A stretch of 45,981 bases of DNA, from positions 1-45,981 of the forward strand of contig JBHEMP010000070.1 in assembly GCA_046262515.1 (NCBI GenBank), read 5' to 3'. A program made the position numbers and the translations under genes. The DNA is from JAXDLW01 sp046262515. Its GTDB lineage: Bacteria > Chloroflexota > Dormibacteria > DASZGP01. Positions 31,800 to 39,517 of this stretch are shown here, piece after piece (the first letter of the stretch is position 1; each line of letters begins with the position of its first letter). Below the pieces are notes generated by a model. The model was given only the letters and a program-made list of their open reading frames with translations, was not told where the DNA came from and made no database searches.

Positions 31800-32924
31800 A
31801 AGCTCCTCCAGCATCGCCGCCAGCATCGCCGCGCGCTCGGGGATCGCGTCCACGACGACGTATTCACCCTCGCCATGGGCCAGGTCACCCACCGCGCCCA
31901 GCCCATCAAGTGTGGGGACCCCCATGGCGGCGGTGAAGTTTCCATCGGACCCCCCCGGGACAAAGGCCGCGCCCGGGGCGACCAGCCCCATCCCCGCCGC
32001 CAACCGCGCCAGCCGCTCATAGAGTGGCTCACCGAAGGAGGCCGGGAAGGGAGGCCGGTTGGGCCCTCCACTGACCTCAACGCGCAGGCGCGGGTCGGCG
32101 GCGCCGAGGCCGCGCATGGCAGCCAGGACCCGCTGCTCCTCCGCCGCGGTCGCCACACGGCAGTCGGTGTAGAACCAGGCGCGGTCCGGGATCGTGTTCT
32201 GGGTCACCCCGCCTTGCAGCAGGGTGGGGGTCACCGTGGTCCCCGCGGCCCGGTCGCCGAAAGTTTCAACCTGCAGCATCAGGCGGGCCGCCTCCAGGCT
32301 GGCGTTGGCGCCGCGCGCAGGGTCAGAGGCGTGTGCGGCGACGCCGTGCACCGTCACGTCGTACATGGAGACACCCTTGCGCCCCGTCTTGACGGCGCCG
32401 CCGGCGGCCGCGGGCTCGGTAATCAGCGCCGCCGCCGCTCCCATTGCGGACGATTCCACGAGGTGGCGTGACGTCTTCGACCCGAGCTCTTCGTCGGACG
32501 TCAGGAGCAGCGTCAGCCCGGCGCGCTCCTCGAGCGCGGCCGCTGCGTACAGGGACTGGACCACGCCGGCCTTCATGTCGAATACGCCAGGGCCGGTGGC
32601 GCGCCCCTCCTGGACGCTGAAGGGCCACCGCGCCAGCGTTCCGACCGGCCAGACGGTGTCAAAGTGCCCCACCAGCAGGACGCGGGTGGAGGCTCCAAAG
32701 CGCCAGCGGAGGTGGACCCGCCCCGACGCCACGACGCGCTCCGGTGACGCTCCCAGCAACTCCGCCCCCATGGCGGCCACCGCATCGGCGCAGAGGCTGG
32801 TCGCGGCGAGGTCCGCCGATGGTGATTCAACGCCGACCAGGGTCTCGAGGGCTGCCAGCATTCGGGGGGTACCTGAGCGCATGTCCTCCAGGAGGCGGCT
32901 CAACCTGTCCGGGCTTGCGGTCAC
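31773..32924 (-). CDS. M20-family (glutamate carboxypeptidase-like) peptidase
   Basis: A 383-residue zinc exopeptidase similar to carboxypeptidase G2 and ArgE/DapE. Ligands are His in LLVGHFDTVWPVG, Asp in GVFDMKAGVVQ, Glu-Glu in LLTSDEELGS, Glu in ITEPAAAGG and His near AVGDLAHGEGEY. It starts with GTG 7 nt after TAGATT. It converges on and overlaps the YbdK-like ligase gene, so two M20 peptidases flank that ligase. No signal peptide is seen; cytoplasmic processing of glutamyl or peptide substrates is inferred. Confidence 0.88.
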   Translation of the reverse strand: MTASPDRLSRLLEDMRSGTPRMLAALETLVGVESPSADLAATSLCADAVAAMGAELLGASPERVVASGRVHLRWRFGASTRVLLVGHFDTVWPVGTLARWPFSVQEGRATGPGVFDMKAGVVQSLYAAAALEERAGLTLLLTSDEELGSKTSRHLVESSAMGAAAALITEPAAAGGAVKTGRKGVSMYDVTVHGVAAHASDPARGANASLEAARLMLQVETFGDRAAGTTVTPTLLQGGVTQNTIPDRAWFYTDCRVATAAEEQRVLAAMRGLGAADPRLRVEVSGGPNRPPFPASFGEPLYERLARLAAGMGLVAPGAAFVPGGSDGNFTAAMGVPTLDGLGAVGDLAHGEGEYVVVDAIPERAAMLAAMLEELLLTLPAGS

Positions 32925-32931
32925 GTCCTCA

Positions 32932-32937
32932 AATCTA
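32932..32937 (-). promoter_or_regulatory. -10 box of a leaderless promoter for the M20 carboxypeptidase
   Basis: TAGATT on the minus strand lies 7 nt upstream of GTG 32924. The spacer contains GAGGA, so limited ribosome pairing is also possible. Confidence 0.55.
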
Positions 32938-32965
32938 CGCGCCCGGGCGGCGCGGCGAGGGGTAT

Positions 32966-33676
32966 TTAGTAGATGAACACAACCAGCGGGACCTGCCCCA
33001 TGCGGATGTGGCGCGTCGAGGTCACGCCAAAGCCGCGGTAGTTCATTTCGGACACGGTCCAGCCATTCCCATCGGCGTCCACCGCCTCGACATACGCAAC
33101 GTGTCCATAGCCACTCTCACGGGTGACCATGATCGCGCCGACGCGGGGGGCCTGACCCTCTGGGAAGCCCATCGCCGCCGCATTGACGCCCCATTCGATG
33201 GCATTGCCCATCCACGGGACGTACCGCCGGGTCGAGACGTACCACGTGCACCAGCCCCAGCTGAAGTGGCCGCCAGAGCCGGCCGCAGGCGCGGCCTCGG
33301 CGAAGGGGCGGACCGGGGGCGGCGGCGCGGCCGGTGCGGCCGGGGCGGGGGCGGCTGGGGCGGCTGGGGTGGCGGCGTCGGCGACCGCGGGTGGGGCGGC
33401 CGCGGGCAGCACCGGGCTGTGCTCGCGAACGCGGTCGGCCTGCAGCTCGGCCGGAAGGACCAGCACACGCGCGGAGGCGCCGCCGGCGACGACTCCGCCG
33501 TGGGCCGAGGCGGCGGTGAGTACAAAGGGTGCAAAAGCGGCGCCAAGGACGACCGCGTGGCTGAGCAGGCGGGCCACCGGGCGGCGCGCGCGGGCGCGCC
33601 AGACGTGCCCGGCGCCGTCGCTGGCAGCCACGACATACCCGTTCCTGACCTCGACGGTGATCGACTCGAATTGCAT
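32966..33676 (-). CDS. CHAP-domain secreted cell-wall amidase/endopeptidase
   Basis: A 236-residue protein. A hydrophilic N-terminus of about 35 residues precedes one hydrophobic segment (HAVVLGAAFAPFVLTAASA), then an Ala/Pro-rich linker (about 90-130), then a CHAP domain. The catalytic pair is Cys143 in GWCTWYVSTRR and His192 in GYGHVAYVE. It probably cleaves peptidoglycan peptide bonds outside the membrane. The ATG follows CGGAGGGG, so it is leadered, with a 5' region of up to 190 bp shared divergently with the glycosyltransferase gene. Confidence 0.87.
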   Translation of the reverse strand: MQFESITVEVRNGYVVAASDGAGHVWRARARRPVARLLSHAVVLGAAFAPFVLTAASAHGGVVAGGASARVLVLPAELQADRVREHSPVLPAAAPPAVADAATPAAPAAPAPAAPAAPPPPVRPFAEAAPAAGSGGHFSWGWCTWYVSTRRYVPWMGNAIEWGVNAAAMGFPEGQAPRVGAIMVTRESGYGHVAYVEAVDADGNGWTVSEMNYRGFGVTSTRHIRMGQVPLVVFIY

Positions 33677-33854
33677 CGTCGTCCCCTCCGGGTGAATGCC
33701 CGGCGAGCGGCGCGACGTCGTGATTTACTCACGCGCCAGCAACAGCCACCCGATTCCCGCCTGGTGAACCGTGACCCCTCACGGCCCCTTTCCCGTACCA
33801 GTCGAGCGCTTCGACCTTACATGACGGCGGCGTCAGATTCAAATTGCCCGGTGA

Positions 33855-33860
33855 TAACCT
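33855..33860 (+). promoter_or_regulatory. -10 box of a leaderless promoter for the glycosyltransferase
   Basis: TAACCT lies 8 nt upstream of ATG 33869. The spacer is pyrimidine-only, so no ribosome site is possible. Confidence 0.6.
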
Positions 33861-33868
33861 CCCCCTCC

Positions 33869-35155
33869 ATGCCAGAGCCGGCGTCCCTGCGCGTGGCGCT
33901 GCTGACCTACCGCGGGAACCCCAATTCCGGCGGCCAGGGGGTCTATGTCCGGCACCTCTCGCGGTCCCTCACCGCGCTCGGCCACCATGTCGAGGTCTTC
34001 TCGGGCCAGCCTTATCCGCGCCTCGACCCGGGCATCGAATTGGTCAGGGTCGCGGGGCTTGACCTGTACAACGCTGACCACCCCTTCCGTGTGCCCCGAC
34101 CGTCCGAGTTGAAGGATTGGATCGACGAGCTGGAGTGGGAGATGATGCGTGCGGGTCGGTACCCCGAGCCACTGACCTTCAGCCACCGCGTCCGCCGCCT
34201 CCTGCGGGAACGGGTGGACGAATTCGACGTGGTCCACGACAACCAGGTGCTGGCAACGGGGATCCGCGGTATGCAGGAGGACGGTCACCTGGTGATGGCG
34301 ACCATGCACCATCCCCTCGCGGTGGATCGGGAACAGGCCGGCCGCGAGAACCCGGGACATGCCGCCGCAACAGCACGGTGGTACGACTTCCTGTCGATGC
34401 AGGACGAGGTGGCTCGCGGCATGCCCCTGGTCCTCACGGTCTCGGAGTCCGCCGGCCGTGACATCGTGGAGCGGGTAGGCCTGGACGCCGCCCGAATTCG
34501 CGTGACTCCACTGGGCGTGGACACGACGGTGTTCCGTCCCCGACCGGGGCTGGCGCAGCGTCCCGGCCGGGTCTTCACCATGGCCGCCGCGCACATCCCT
34601 CTGAAGGGCCTGCGCATCCTTATCGAGGCCCTGGCGATAGTGCGCAGGGCACGGCCGGATGCCCACCTCGTCGTGGTGTCGCGGCCGTGGAAGGACACCG
34701 CGATCCCCGGCCTCCTTGCCAACCTGGGCCTGGAGGCGGCGGTCACCCTGCTCAGCGACGTCAGTGACGAGCGGCTGGGCGAGGAATACGCGCTCTCCGA
34801 ACTGGCGGTGGTGCCTTCGCTGTATGAAGGTTTCTCGCTACCCGCGGTGCAGGCAATGGCCAGCGGCGTGGCACTCGTGGGCACCACCGCGGGCGCCCTC
34901 CCGGAGGTCGTGGGCGACGACGGGTCATGCGCCACCCTGGTCCCTCCCGGGGAGCCGGCGTCCCTGGCGGAGGCCATCACGGCCCTGTTGGCCGACCCCG
35001 CCCGACGGACCGCCCAGGCCGACGCCGGTCGGGAGCGCGTGCTGCGCCGGTATGACTGGCGGTCCTGCGGCCTGCAGACCGTGGCTGCCTACCGCGAACT
35101 GTTGGAAGGGGCAGGTACGCTCCCAGTCCTGAAAGCCAAGCCCCCGCGGAGGTAG
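33869..35155 (+). CDS. GT-B family glycosyltransferase (group 1/GT4-like)
   Basis: A 428-residue retaining GT-B transferase that would move a sugar from an NDP-sugar to a lipid, glycan or small acceptor. The N-terminal domain opens VALLTYRGNPNSGGQGVYVRHLSRSL (long motif; glycine loop at about residues 17-20). The C-terminal domain has MAAAHIPLKGLRILIEAL and the EX7E-type motif VVPSLYEGFSLPAVQAMASG near residue 315. The frame is open far upstream across the divergent gene, but the ATG at 33869 gives the canonical N-terminus. The esterase gene follows 3 bp after the stop, so they form an operon. Confidence 0.9.
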   Translation: MPEPASLRVALLTYRGNPNSGGQGVYVRHLSRSLTALGHHVEVFSGQPYPRLDPGIELVRVAGLDLYNADHPFRVPRPSELKDWIDELEWEMMRAGRYPEPLTFSHRVRRLLRERVDEFDVVHDNQVLATGIRGMQEDGHLVMATMHHPLAVDREQAGRENPGHAAATARWYDFLSMQDEVARGMPLVLTVSESAGRDIVERVGLDAARIRVTPLGVDTTVFRPRPGLAQRPGRVFTMAAAHIPLKGLRILIEALAIVRRARPDAHLVVVSRPWKDTAIPGLLANLGLEAAVTLLSDVSDERLGEEYALSELAVVPSLYEGFSLPAVQAMASGVALVGTTAGALPEVVGDDGSCATLVPPGEPASLAEAITALLADPARRTAQADAGRERVLRRYDWRSCGLQTVAAYRELLEGAGTLPVLKAKPPRR

Positions 35156-35158
35156 CCC

Positions 35159-36118
35159 ATGCCCATCTTCGACCTGCCCCTGGAGGCACTGCACGACTAC
35201 GCCGGGCGCAACCCGCGTCCGGCCGGCTTCGACGCCTTCTGGGACCAGGGCCTGGCGGAGATGCGGGCGGTCGACCCGGACGTGCGCATCGAACCCGCCG
35301 GTCCGGCGGCTCCCTTCGCGGAATGCGCCGACCTCTGGTTCACCGGGGTGGGCGGAGCTCGTCTGCACGCCAAGTACGTCCGGCCGCTGAGCGCAGCCGA
35401 TGGCCACCCCGCGGTCCTGCAATTCCATGGGTACTCGGGCAGCAGTGGCGACTGGAGCGACAAACTGGCCTATGCGGCGCGCGGATTCACCGTCCTGGCG
35501 CTGGACTGCCGCGGCCAGGGAGGTTTCTCCCAGGACCCGGGCGGCGTGACCGGGAACACCCTTTCCGGGCACATCATCCGCGGACTGGAGGACGGCCCCG
35601 AGAAGCTCTACTACCGGCAGGTGTTCCTCGACTGCGCCCAGCTGGTGTCGGTGGCGATGTCCTTGCCCGGTGTCGATCCCGGCCGCATCGGCGCTTTCGG
35701 GGGCTCCCAGGGAGGTGCGCTGACGCTGGCGTGCGCCGCGCTCGAGCCCCGCGTCAAACTGGCCGCGCCCTGGTACCCCTTCCTGTCCGACTACCAGCGG
35801 GTATGGGAGATGGACCTGGCGATCGCGGCGTACGAGGAGCTGCGCGCCCACTTTCGAAGCTTCGACCCCTGTCATGAGCGCGAGGAGGAGATCTTCACCC
35901 GGCTCGGTCATATCGACGTCCAGCACCTGGCGCCCCGTATCCAGGCCCGGGTGCTGATGGCTGTCGGGCTGATGGACACCGTCTGCCCGCCGTCCACCCA
36001 GTTCGCCGCGTACAACAAGATCCAATCGCCAAAAGAACTCGTCATCTACCCGGACTACGGGCACGAGGCGTTGCCCGGGTGGGCGGACCGGGTATGGGAC
36101 TTCATGGGCGGCCTCTAG
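35159..36118 (+). CDS. Acetyl xylan esterase / cephalosporin-C deacetylase family hydrolase
   Basis: A 319-residue alpha/beta hydrolase of the AXE1 (CE7) family, which removes acetyl groups from sugars and oligosaccharides. The nucleophile is Ser183 in GAFGGSQGGALTL; Asp273 in GLMDTVCPPSTQ and His302 in PDYGHEA complete the triad. The family RGQG motif (LDCRGQGG) is present. There is no signal peptide, so it acts inside the cell on imported acetylated sugars. It is co-transcribed with the glycosyltransferase and followed by the convergent rhamnosidase gene (6-bp gap). Confidence 0.9.
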   Translation: MPIFDLPLEALHDYAGRNPRPAGFDAFWDQGLAEMRAVDPDVRIEPAGPAAPFAECADLWFTGVGGARLHAKYVRPLSAADGHPAVLQFHGYSGSSGDWSDKLAYAARGFTVLALDCRGQGGFSQDPGGVTGNTLSGHIIRGLEDGPEKLYYRQVFLDCAQLVSVAMSLPGVDPGRIGAFGGSQGGALTLACAALEPRVKLAAPWYPFLSDYQRVWEMDLAIAAYEELRAHFRSFDPCHEREEEIFTRLGHIDVQHLAPRIQARVLMAVGLMDTVCPPSTQFAAYNKIQSPKELVIYPDYGHEALPGWADRVWDFMGGL

Positions 36119-36124
36119 GCGCGC

Positions 36125-38515
36125 TTACACCCGCAAATCGTTCGGACCTGGGCGCAACGCAACCGGGACACCGCCCAGGTCAAGCAGCCCCTTCGTCGAA
36201 TCCGGCAGGTGCACGGTGCCGCGAAGGGTGTCCCCATGCCGTTCGATTTCTACGCTGACCAACCCGCGCGGGGTGGGGACCGCGCCCGCAACCCGCTCCA
36301 GCCCGGCGAGCCGGGGCGCAACCAGGACCTCGGCGAAGCCCGGCGCGGAGGGACGGACCCCGAGGACGTGGGCCAGCAGGTCGTAGGTCGGGGTCGCCGA
36401 CCATGCGTGGGCGTGGCTGCGCTCCGCTCCCCCGCCGGCAACCCAGTGCTCCCAGAAGGCCCCGTCTCCGGTCTGCTCGAACTGCGCCCATCGCCGGAGC
36501 GAGGCCAGCAGCAGGTCGTGGCGCCCGCAGGCGGCCAGCGCCTGGTGCACGAAATGGGCGAAAAAGGGCTGGGCGGCGAGAACATGGCGGCCGGGGTCGA
36601 AGCCAGGCGGTAGCACCCAGCGCCCCATGGGGCCCCCCTCCAGGACGGCGTCGCGGGCAAGCCCAGGATCCATCGCCACCTCCATGAGCGCAGATGCCTC
36701 CTCACCGTCAACAAGACCCGCCAGCACCGCGACGGCAGCGGCGTGCTGCGTGGCGATTCCAGGTCCTGGTTGCTCGACAAAGCGTCCGTCCGGCCCCCGG
36801 AAGCGGCGCAGGCCCGCCTCCAACTGGGCCGCACGCCCGCGGGCGCGGTCAGCCGCGTCAAGGCGACCGAGGGCGTCGGCCATCCAGGCCTGGTCCCGGA
36901 GGGCCAGCAGAAGGAGCCCCTGCATGGTCGCCGTCGGCGCATCGAGGGGCACGGGCCACCACTCCACGAAGGGCCACCCGGGGAGCGCTCCCAGTGCGCC
37001 ATCCTCGACGAAATCCCAGAACCAATCCGCGATCCTGGTCGTTGCCGGGAACAGTTCGTCGACGAGCCCCAGGTCACCGCCCTGCCGGTACGCCGCGGAC
37101 AGGCCGCGGATCCAGTGCAGCGAGGCGTCAGGGATGGTCTCCGGCTCCACCGTGAAGTCCCCCGCCGCGACCATGGGCAATAGCCCGTCGGGGCGGTGGA
37201 AAGCCGCCGCCATGCGCAGCGCGTGGGAGGCGAGGCGATGGTCCCGGGAGAGCGCTCGAACGAGGATGCCGGTGAGGAAGGAATCGGCGGTCCAGGCGCG
37301 CTGTTCGCGTCCCGGGCAGTCGATGAAAGCGTCCGTGCAGCAGAGCTGGATGGTCCGCGCCCCGGTCGCCCAGGCCCGGTCCAGGACAGGGTCACTGGAT
37401 TCAAAGCGGGCGTCGATCGACAACGGGTACAGGCGTTCACGAATCGTCGCGTCGAGAATTTGCGCCCGCCCTCCGCGAACCCCAACCTGGAGGTACCGCA
37501 GACCGAAGGCCTCGAAGGGGGCGACGGTGTTGCGTCCCGCCGTCGCAACGTGGCGATGCGCCCACATCCGTTCCGGCTCGAGAACCCCTCCGCCCGCCGA
37601 CACGTGTTCGCCGGCGCGAAGCAGGATCTCGGTCCCCGCCGCCGCGTCCACCTCCAACTCCACCAACCCCATCACGACGCCGCCCATGTCCAGCACCAGC
37701 GCGTCCCCATCCTCCAGGGCCTGCTTCGGGGCCACCGGGGGCCCCTCGACCTGCGCTTCGCCGGCGGCGTCGTACACCGGGTCCCGGGGCAGGGGCGACG
37801 GGGCCGCCGCGTCGGCGCCGAGTCGGCCCCGGCGGGCCAGCGCGGCGCCACGACGATGCTCCTGTGGGGCCGGCAGGGGAGCAGCCGCGACGGCGGTGAA
37901 GGGAACCGCGGGGAGGGATGCCGGCGAATCAATCATGGGCGCCCCGCTCAGGACCACGACCGGCGCCCACGCGCGATCGTCGTAGCCCGCTGACCTCCAC
38001 CCGGCGGTCAGCGGGGCATCGTGATCCTCGTTGGGCGGGCCGATGGGAAGTCGCCTCCCGGGCGCATTGCTACTCCTGGCCTTCCAGCCGGCGCCGCTAC
38101 GGAAGTCGGAGACCTCGCTTTCGGCAATCAATCCACCCCTGCCAAGCCCGGCATAAGGCGTGGCCGGGCGCCACCAGGGAACCGCGGAACCATAATGCCG
38201 GACCAGCACGCATAGGGCGTTCTCACCCGTGCGCAGCCCGCGCAGGAGGTCGTACTCGTCCCAGTAAAGGCTCCCGGCCTCTGCGCGCTGCGGCCCGCGA
38301 CCCAGCTCCTCTCCGTTCAGCCAGGCGATGTATCGACCGTCTGCCGTCAGACGCAAGGCGGCTGCCCCTGGGACCTCCGCCAGCACGACGCGGCGGCGCA
38401 ACATCACAAATCGATCCGGTGGCGGGTCTCCCGGGGGCGAAAGACGGCTGACGTCCGGCGGCCGCTCGTCCCAGATCCAGTGGGCCTCCCACCGCGTCCG
38501 CCACCGCACGCGCAC
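36125..38515 (-). CDS. GH78-like alpha-L-rhamnosidase
   Basis: A 796-residue glycoside hydrolase. The N-terminal beta-sandwich domains (about 1-370) include LRLTADGRYIAWLNGEELG, typical of the carbohydrate-binding first domain of bacterial rhamnosidases. An (alpha/alpha)6 barrel follows with the signature DCPGREQRAWTAD (catalytic Asp/Glu region), and a C-terminal beta domain ends the protein. There is no signal peptide, so the substrate would be imported rhamnosides. The start could be GTG 38515 or GTG 38509; the latter sits 6 nt after TAGGTT and fits the window's leaderless pattern better. Confidence 0.88.
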   Translation of the reverse strand: MRVRWRTRWEAHWIWDERPPDVSRLSPPGDPPPDRFVMLRRRVVLAEVPGAAALRLTADGRYIAWLNGEELGRGPQRAEAGSLYWDEYDLLRGLRTGENALCVLVRHYGSAVPWWRPATPYAGLGRGGLIAESEVSDFRSGAGWKARSSNAPGRRLPIGPPNEDHDAPLTAGWRSAGYDDRAWAPVVVLSGAPMIDSPASLPAVPFTAVAAAPLPAPQEHRRGAALARRGRLGADAAAPSPLPRDPVYDAAGEAQVEGPPVAPKQALEDGDALVLDMGGVVMGLVELEVDAAAGTEILLRAGEHVSAGGGVLEPERMWAHRHVATAGRNTVAPFEAFGLRYLQVGVRGGRAQILDATIRERLYPLSIDARFESSDPVLDRAWATGARTIQLCCTDAFIDCPGREQRAWTADSFLTGILVRALSRDHRLASHALRMAAAFHRPDGLLPMVAAGDFTVEPETIPDASLHWIRGLSAAYRQGGDLGLVDELFPATTRIADWFWDFVEDGALGALPGWPFVEWWPVPLDAPTATMQGLLLLALRDQAWMADALGRLDAADRARGRAAQLEAGLRRFRGPDGRFVEQPGPGIATQHAAAVAVLAGLVDGEEASALMEVAMDPGLARDAVLEGGPMGRWVLPPGFDPGRHVLAAQPFFAHFVHQALAACGRHDLLLASLRRWAQFEQTGDGAFWEHWVAGGGAERSHAHAWSATPTYDLLAHVLGVRPSAPGFAEVLVAPRLAGLERVAGAVPTPRGLVSVEIERHGDTLRGTVHLPDSTKGLLDLGGVPVALRPGPNDLRV

Positions 38516-38521
38516 AACCTA
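38516..38521 (-). promoter_or_regulatory. -10 box for the rhamnosidase gene
   Basis: TAGGTT on the minus strand abuts GTG 38515 and lies 6 nt before GTG 38509. Under a leaderless model it favours the second GTG as the true start. Confidence 0.5.
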
Positions 38522-38602
38522 ACACCGTGGGCATCTGGACCGGCCTGAGCACCACGCCTCTCGCCGGTGTCCTCATCGGCCTCCTGTGGTGAGACGCGGC
38601 AC

Positions 38603-38608
38603 TAGAAT
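38603..38608 (+). promoter_or_regulatory. -10 box of a leaderless promoter for the ROK kinase
   Basis: TAGAAT lies 9 nt upstream of ATG 38618, with no ribosome site in the spacer. Confidence 0.6.
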
Positions 38609-38617
38609 CCGCCACTC

Positions 38618-39517
38618 ATGAGCCCTGGGGCGGTGCTGGCCTTCGACATCGGCGGGACACGCATCAAGTCGGCGGTGGTGGTCGACGGGCGGGTCGTGGG
38701 GCTGCGGCGAGATCCAACACCGGCCACCTACGCGGCCACGCTGGAGTGCCTGCCCGAACTTGGGACGGAACAGCGGGCCACCCAGCCGGCCGTCACCCAC
38801 GTCGCGGCCTGCGTTCCCGGCATTGTGAACGCTGACGGCCGCATCGCGTCTCTACCCGGCAAGCTGCCAGGAGCCGAGGGCCAGAACCTGCGCACCGCGC
38901 TCGAGGACGCCTTCCACCTCCCCGCGTCCGTCTGCAACGACGCGCTGGCATATGGCAGCGGCGAGGCGGTGGCGGGCGCCGGCCGCGGACAGCGCCGGGT
39001 GGTCGTGGTGACCATCGGGACCGGGGTGGGGGTGACCGTTTGCGAAGACGGGGTGCCGCTGGGTGAAGGTCCCTTCGGTGGAGGGATCCTCGGTGGCCAG
39101 ATCCCGATCCTCGCCGAGGGGGGAGGGCTCCGCGACACCAGCGGCCGCAGCGGCACCATCGAGGCGGTGTGCCGGGCGGAGCGCCTGGTTGACTACACTC
39201 GTGAGGCTGGCGGCGCCGCCTTCTCGCCAACCGAGGTCATGAGCGCGCTGGCGGAGGGCGACCCGGCGGCCGGCGCCGGAGTGGCGCGCTACCGCGCCCT
39301 GCTCGCCCAGGCGCTGGTTGCGCTGGCCCACGCGCACGGGCCGGATGTGATCGTCGTCGGGGGCGGACCGGCGGGCCCGGGTTCGGCCATTCTGGAAGGG
39401 ATAGAGGAGGTCATGACGCCGCGGCTCTTCGGCAACTACAGGGTGAGGGTGCGCCTCGCTGAAGGCGGCGACGGGGCGGCGCTCCTCGGACTCGCCCACC
39501 TCGCGCTCACCACTTGA
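38618..39517 (+). CDS. ROK-family sugar kinase
   Basis: A 299-residue ROK protein without a DNA-binding domain, so a sugar kinase. The N-terminal LAFDIGGTRIKSAVV is the phosphate-1 motif, VCNDALAYGSGEA carries the catalytic Asp, and VVTIGTGVGVTV is phosphate-2. The Cys-rich zinc motif typical of ROK (CxCGxxGC) is absent; its place is taken by RDTSGRSGTIEAVC. The stop overlaps the next gene's TTG start (TTGA), so the kinase and the isomerase-like protein are coupled. A mannose- or fructose-type kinase feeding the isomerase is inferred. Confidence 0.88.
   Translation: MSPGAVLAFDIGGTRIKSAVVVDGRVVGLRRDPTPATYAATLECLPELGTEQRATQPAVTHVAACVPGIVNADGRIASLPGKLPGAEGQNLRTALEDAFHLPASVCNDALAYGSGEAVAGAGRGQRRVVVVTIGTGVGVTVCEDGVPLGEGPFGGGILGGQIPILAEGGGLRDTSGRSGTIEAVCRAERLVDYTREAGGAAFSPTEVMSALAEGDPAAGAGVARYRALLAQALVALAHAHGPDVIVVGGGPAGPGSAILEGIEEVMTPRLFGNYRVRVRLAEGGDGAALLGLAHLALTT

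Noticed and set aside
32744..33868. Upstream extension of the glycosyltransferase frame across the CHAP and M20 genes
   Set aside because: The composition is Arg/Gly-rich noise, and ATG 33869 with TAACCT 8 nt upstream gives the standard glycosyltransferase N-terminus.
33677..33868. Possible c-di-AMP riboswitch upstream of the CHAP cell-wall hydrolase
   Set aside because: This is a common location for that riboswitch, but the conserved blocks are not found on the minus strand here.
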